Positions 59,541 through 64,000 of a stretch of 64,000 bases of DNA are shown here, piece after piece. The stretch lies in assembly GCF_949987535.1 (NCBI RefSeq), contig NC_080071.1:22219032-22283031 (forward strand), in the 5' to 3' direction. A model generated the notes under the pieces. The model was not told the origin of the DNA. It did not search any database and saw only the letters and a list, made by a program, of their open reading frames with translations. Each line of letters begins with the position of its first letter. Positions within the stretch are counted from its first letter, which is position 1. Both the position numbers and the translations under genes were made by a program. Source of the DNA: Balaenoptera acutorostrata. Its lineage: Eukaryota > Chordata > Mammalia > Artiodactyla > Balaenopteridae.

Positions 59541-60109
59541 GCCTGCCTGTGCCCTCAGCGCAAGGGGAGGACCTGTTAAAGAAAAGGCGAAGATGCCAGC
59601 TGTGCAGACTCTGGAGGAAAATTCTGTGCTACGTTATCCAAGTGGGTAGTTATCTTTCTCCTTTTTCCTCTACTGATTACACATCTCACTGTAGCCTACT
59701 GAAATAAGTTTACTTTCGTTATGAATAACATTACAATCTGAGCATAAATTCTAAATTGATGACCAAGTTACTTTAATCATATTCAACATAAAATTCCAGG
59801 AAAACAAATTATTTTAAGCCTTTGAAGTTTATGGTAACAATGATTTTGTTACCCATTGTTTTTCCTGCGTTTCTGGTGTAGTTGGAAACAAACACATGTC
59901 AAAGCTATGTTGATGCTCTAAAATTATTTGTGGTGATTTAGAAGTTCTGGGAACAGTATCTGTAAATTAATTTTCCCCACAGTGCCCGGAACTGAAACAC
60001 AAGGGTGTTTTATTACATACCGTGGACTGTCCTAAAATAAGGTTCTTAGTAAAGTGCCCAAAACAGCAAAATGAATATATATAATGCCCAGTGTATGCAC
60101 ACATCATTT

Positions 60110-60272
60110 TTTTTTAACATCTTTATTGGAGTATAATTGCTTTAAAATGTACTGTTAGTTTCTGCTGTATAACAAAGTGAATCAGCTATATGTATACATA
60201 TATCCCCATATTCCCTCCCTCTTGCGTCTCCCTCCCACCTTCCCTATCCTACCCCTCTAGGTGGTCACAAAT
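60110..60272 (-). mobile_element. 5'-truncated L1 3' end, antisense
   Basis: Reverse complement of the artiodactyl L1 3' UTR: a T run, then AACATCTTTATTGGAGTATA, TTTCTGCTGTATAACAAAGT, CTCTTGCGTCTCCCTCCCAC and CCTCTAGGTGGTCACAAA. Target-site duplication uncertain: TATGCACA occurs on both sides, which is short. Confidence 0.85.
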
Positions 60273-60325
60273 ATGCACATGTCTTTATACATATGTGTGT
60301 GTCTGTGTGTGATGCAATTTACAAA

Positions 60326-60326
<1 letters not shown>

Positions 60327-60358
<32 letters not shown>
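60327..60358. repeat. (TG)16 microsatellite
   Basis: 32-bp uninterrupted TG run just right of the antisense L1 end. Confidence 0.95.
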
Positions 60359-60360
<2 letters not shown>

Positions 60361-61846
60361 AAATAGCCTTTGTAACTAAAGTAAACTGTAATAAGGTATA
60401 GTTTGTAAATGTTAGATTAGTTCTTAGTTTGTAGGTATTTTCTTATGACACATGAATATATTTTAAGGTATTTATCTTATCCTTGGATTGGTGATGTTTG
60501 GACCATCATTAGTGCACATCTAATGTTCACAACACTATTCAGGGTGCCCCATAACCCCACATCCCCTCCTTCAGAAGAGTCATGTTTCAATCAATCATTC
60601 TCTCCCTCGTTCTCTTGCCCACGTAAATTTGGTACTCTGTTGTGCAGACCTTAATGAACCAGTTTAGGTTAACTACATAGACATATTTTAAGTATCAACC
60701 AATAAACTGTGGAGAGGGGTTCTTTAGCAGTGGGATTACTTTTGATTCTTAGTTTCTTCTCTAAACTTTTGTATACTTTTTCATTTCTTTATGAGCATAT
60801 ACTATTTTGAAGAAAATACTAAAAAAGGCCATTTCCTTTGCTGTGATTTATTAATGGATCAACACTACTTAAAGAATGTCAGCCAAAATAGTAAAACAGC
60901 CACGTGAGGTAATCATCTGAAAAGAGCTCTAATTCTGCTGAATCCCACTGACAGCTTCAACAACGCACATCTTTGGGCTATGTTGCTATAGTGGATATGA
61001 GACTCTGGAAGACACCAGAAGGAAGAATTTCTCAAAACATAGTCCGCTGAGGCCCAACACTGACTTCTGGTTCCCCAAGGAGTAATCTAGTAAGAGCAGA
61101 AACACACCAACTGACCTCAGGGTACATAAGGGAAAAGGAAGAAAGAAAGATCTCTAAGGAAACAAGGATAGAAATTACAGGAGGCTTGAGAGTGTGAGGA
61201 GTCAACAACTCTTGGAAAAGATCTGAAGCACGTGAAAAATCAACGATGAAACAATGGAGATGACCAGATTTTTCTGATACAAGTTACAGAAATAGGCTGT
61301 TACCACCATCCAGAAAACAAAACAAAAAACTCCTAAGTCAGAGCTAAAGAAATTAGTAGTACATGTCCATCCCTTAATGAAACCGTGAAATTTCCAATTT
61401 AATGTTTTAGAAAACTAGGATATTCATATGTATGTCAGAAAATACATACATTTTTTAAAACTTGCTATTTTACAACATACGCGTGTTAGAGAAGTGATTA
61501 AATACCCAACTACCCAACTATTATCACAGAGAGTGTCGCACCCTGAATGATGATCCTTAATCCAATGATTAATGATAGGAACATTTGCATAGTCTACTCT
61601 CATTTTTGTCACTTTTCTCCTTCTGTGAAATCTGCAGCCTTTTTTTGGTTATAAAACTGGTTCTCTTATAAAATTGGAAACATTGTTAATTGTCTTAGAA
61701 GAGTTTTAAAAGATGAATGTATGTGAGTGGCTGGATAGACAACTAAAATTTTTTAACAATATTGAGATCATGTTGAATATATAACTATTAAATCTTTTTC
61801 ACTTAATATATTCTGTGAGTTTTGTGCATGTCATTAAATATTCTTC

Positions 61847-62009
61847 AAAAACAAGATCTGGAGGGAGACGCAAGAGGGAGGAGAAATGGGGATATATGTA
61901 TATATATAGCTGACTCACTTTGTTATACAGCAGAAACTAACACATCATCATAAAGCAGTTATACTCCAATAAAGATGTTTAAAAAACAAACAAACAAAAA
62001 ACAAGATCT
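61847..62009 (+). mobile_element. 5'-truncated L1 3' end with target-site duplication
   Basis: Body from 61860: GGAGGGAGACGCAAGAGGGA, AGCTGACTCACTTTGTTATA, CAGCAGAAACTAACACATCA, TTATACTCCAATAAAGATGT, then an A-rich tail with CAAA units. The 13-bp duplication AAAAACAAGATCT flanks it (61847-61859 and about 61997-62009). It carries AATAAA 8 bp before the tail. Same family as 60110-60272 in the opposite orientation. Confidence 0.9.
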
Positions 62010-63064
62010 ACAGTGATTATAACATGTTTTAATGGATACACTATAAATTCATTAATTACTTTGGAACATTCAAGTTGTTTCCAATTTTTTAATATTACAA
62101 ATGGCACTGTGATAAATACCCTTTTACTGATATCTTCAGCGCTGTAAATTACCTTCCCTCTGCCCAGCACCGAGCCCTGAGGCCCAGTGCTCTGACACTG
62201 AAGCTGATAACTTGTTACCACTGTCAAAAAGAGAAAGTCTTCCTCTTGACACCCCCAAAGTGTCAGGGGAACCCCATGTTTACTATGAGGTGGGGAGTGT
62301 TAAGGGTGGAGAAAGAAACCAGAAAAAAAAAAAAAAACACCCACAAACCATAAATCTAGTGACACTGCCACAAGAAGAGACATATTAGTTAGATAGTATG
62401 TGGGAACATTTTCCCTGTTCTAAGGGATACCTAGAAAAGGGTATCGCTAAATGCAGAGGAGATAGGAAAGTTGAGCTATACCACCATCTGTTTTCTGTTT
62501 TAAATTAAACCAGCAAGATATATTAAAATGTCCAAATAATTTTATCTCCCATCTTAATTTCCCTTCCATTCCAAATCTCACAATAAGTATTTCAGAGGAT
62601 AGATGAATTTGAGCAAGATCTGAAGCTGAACTTTTACCTCCAATATAGTTATATGTTTTCAAACGTTTACAACTAAATTAAAATACTTAATATGGTCTAC
62701 TAATAATATTGAGAAAACTCAATAAAAAACTTATTCTCCAAAAGAAAAGCTCAGTAAACCTGGTGAGACCGCTCCTAAATCATTTGTTTTATCTAGCAAT
62801 AATAAATCACTTCACAATCCTAATGTTTGATCTTGAACCTGATAAAACTGCCTCTGAAATCAAGTGACAGTAACAAATTATTCAAAGGGCTAATTAAGAC
62901 ATCCTGAGTTCTGAGCAGCTGTTTTATTATTGTCATTTACAGAAATTTGTCTTAAACATCTGACCATGTCTCCTCGAAGAAAATGACTTCTATTAATGCT
63001 TGGCATAGTATCATGGAACACTGGGAGGCAAAATCTTCTTCTGAAAGTGGTTAAAAGGTACAAA

Positions 63065-63325
63065 CTTCCAGTTATGAGACAAATAATGCCTGGGGATATA
63101 ATGTGCAGACAGCATGGTGACTATAGTTAATAATATTGTATATCTGAAAGCTACTAAGAGAGTAGATCATCAAAGTTCCGTCATAAGAAAAAAATTGTAA
63201 CTATGTGTGGTGATTAACGCTTTTACTGTGGTAATCATTTTGCAATGTATACATATATAAAATTGTGATATTGTACACTTAAAAGTAATACAATGTTATA
63301 TGCAATTTGTATCTCAGTTTTTAAA
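63065..63325 (+). repeat. L1-like 3' UTR relic
   Basis: Contains GCATGGTGACTATAGTTAAT, AAAGCTACTAAGAGAGTAGA, ACTATGTGTGGTGATTAACG, GTAATCATTTTGCAATGTAT and TTGTACACTTAAAAGTAATA in the order of old mammalian L1 3' UTRs, as I remember them. Subfamily not assigned. Confidence 0.55.
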
Positions 63326-64000
63326 AGTCTGAGAGCTATGTCCCTATATATGTTTTAAACATCTAAACAGACATCCTTATAGTTACTGAAAGTTACAAAA
63401 CATGTAATGTAAAGTAAGAAAACCCAACCAAAGAGGTTTCTTTTAAACCCATCACATTCATTTTTTAATAGCGCCAGCTGCCTATTTACTTCAATGCTCA
63501 CACAATAAAGTTTCCTCTTAAGATTGTTAAATCAGCATTAGAGCAGGAATAGGGCGTATTCTTAGGGGTCAGACACTTCTTCCACCCTGAAGCATCCGTA
63601 TCATCTGCTCATATATATGAGCCCTTCAGGGGCCATATCAAGTTTCTGGTGCAGAAGAAAAATTTTTTTAAGAAAAAATTGTTATCACCCTATTACAATC
63701 CAAATTGGGGATCTTCAAGTGATATATGAAAAAAATGATTATTTCCTAAGAACTGAAATAAGGGACCTAAGAAGCCATCATGGCACGAAACACACCTCAT
63801 GGAAACTTACTGACCAAACCAAACTATGATTCCCGGTGATTTTGCCATTATACACCACCTCAGGAGGAAGGCTATTACTGTCTGAGTTAAAAATGCTCAC
63901 TTCAGTCAAGTGCTATATCCAAGGAGGGACACACCACAGTTCTTACAGAGTTAGGAATTTCTCTTTTTATGGAATTTTAGGCAAGACAGATCTTTATTTC

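Larger units (their letters stand above)
1..64000 (-). other. RBMS1: RBMS1 gene, partial, minus strand
   Basis: The window lies inside RBMS1, which encodes a single-stranded DNA/RNA-binding protein of the MSSP family with two RRM domains. It was first described binding a c-myc upstream element and acts on AU-rich mRNAs. Ten exons between 38826 and 1300 join in one reading frame and give residues 85-381 of the 406-residue isoform, numbered from my recall of the human protein. RBMS1 rather than RBMS3 is indicated by diagnostic stretches such as [32 protein letters not shown] and [15 protein letters not shown]. Start codon, promoter, first exons, last exon and 3' UTR are all outside the window. 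Identity is certain at family level and very likely at paralog level. Confidence 0.95.
38827..64000. other. RBMS1 long intron, at least 25 kb
   Basis: The intron upstream of the first exon seen; its 5' end is outside the window. I searched the minus strand for the expected upstream exon (TNLYIRGLPP) and for an alternative first exon and saw neither. It contains MIR and L2 relics, a CR1/L3-like LINE fragment, a MaLR LTR, CHR SINEs, hAT and mariner elements, two L1 3' ends in opposite orientation and several minisatellites, annotated individually. Unassigned stretches above 300 bp are about 38830-40780, 41770-43970, 44170-47260, 47430-49170, 52960-54480, 55350-56680, 57730-59020, 60360-61850 and 62010-63060. 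I see no gene in any of them. Confidence 0.6.

Noticed and set aside
38827..64000. Missing upstream RRM1 exon (LYIRGLPP) or alternative first exon
   Set aside because: I scanned the minus strand for these coding signatures and found none; they are presumably upstream of the window. A translated search would be more certain than reading by eye.

Overview
The window is mammalian nuclear DNA, and the repeats point to a cetacean (whale or dolphin). It contains eight CHR-type tRNA-derived SINE insertions (head GGGCTTCCCTGGTGGCGCAG, internal pol III A and B boxes, (AAATA)n tails), one CHR-2-like SINE, artiodactyl-type L1 3' ends and a mariner mini-element. Cattle Bov-tA SINEs have a different head. 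There is no bacterial or organellar coding.

The only gene I can support is RBMS1 (RNA-binding motif, single-stranded-interacting protein 1; MSSP/SCR2). It runs right to left on the minus strand. Ten consecutive internal coding exons lie between 38826 and 1300. All ten have GT-AG borders and joining phases that keep one open frame, and together they encode residues 85-381 of the 406-residue isoform as I recall it. They carry the C-terminal half of RRM1, all of RRM2 and nearly all of the Ala/Pro/Gln/Ser-rich C-terminal region. The first 84 residues lie upstream (beyond 64000) and the last about 25 lie downstream (before position 1), so the gene is cut at both window edges. One exon has two in-frame 5' splice sites nine bases apart, matching the known VRL-plus and VRL-minus isoforms.

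Layout from left to right: 1-1299 intron; 1300-10501 six exons encoding the C-terminal region; 10502-22068 an 11.6 kb intron; 22069-24323 the two RRM2 exons; 24324-33321 a 9 kb intron; 33322-38826 the two exons holding the end of RRM1; 38827-64000 more than 25 kb of one long intron.

The introns hold SINEs, MIR and L2 relics, a CR1/L3-like reverse-transcriptase fragment, hAT elements, one MaLR LTR, L1 3' ends and simple repeats. I see no undescribed protein system. The observations most worth a second look are in the fine structure: a SINE dimer inside a single target-site duplication, an L1 with a probable 18-bp 3' transduction, a tiny retroposed mRNA tail, a homopolymer-only insertion, a 17-bp minisatellite at two nearby sites, a mariner mini-element, a 35-bp Z-DNA-prone tract, and a (TA)21 tract inside the intron of a protein whose family prefers AU-rich RNA.
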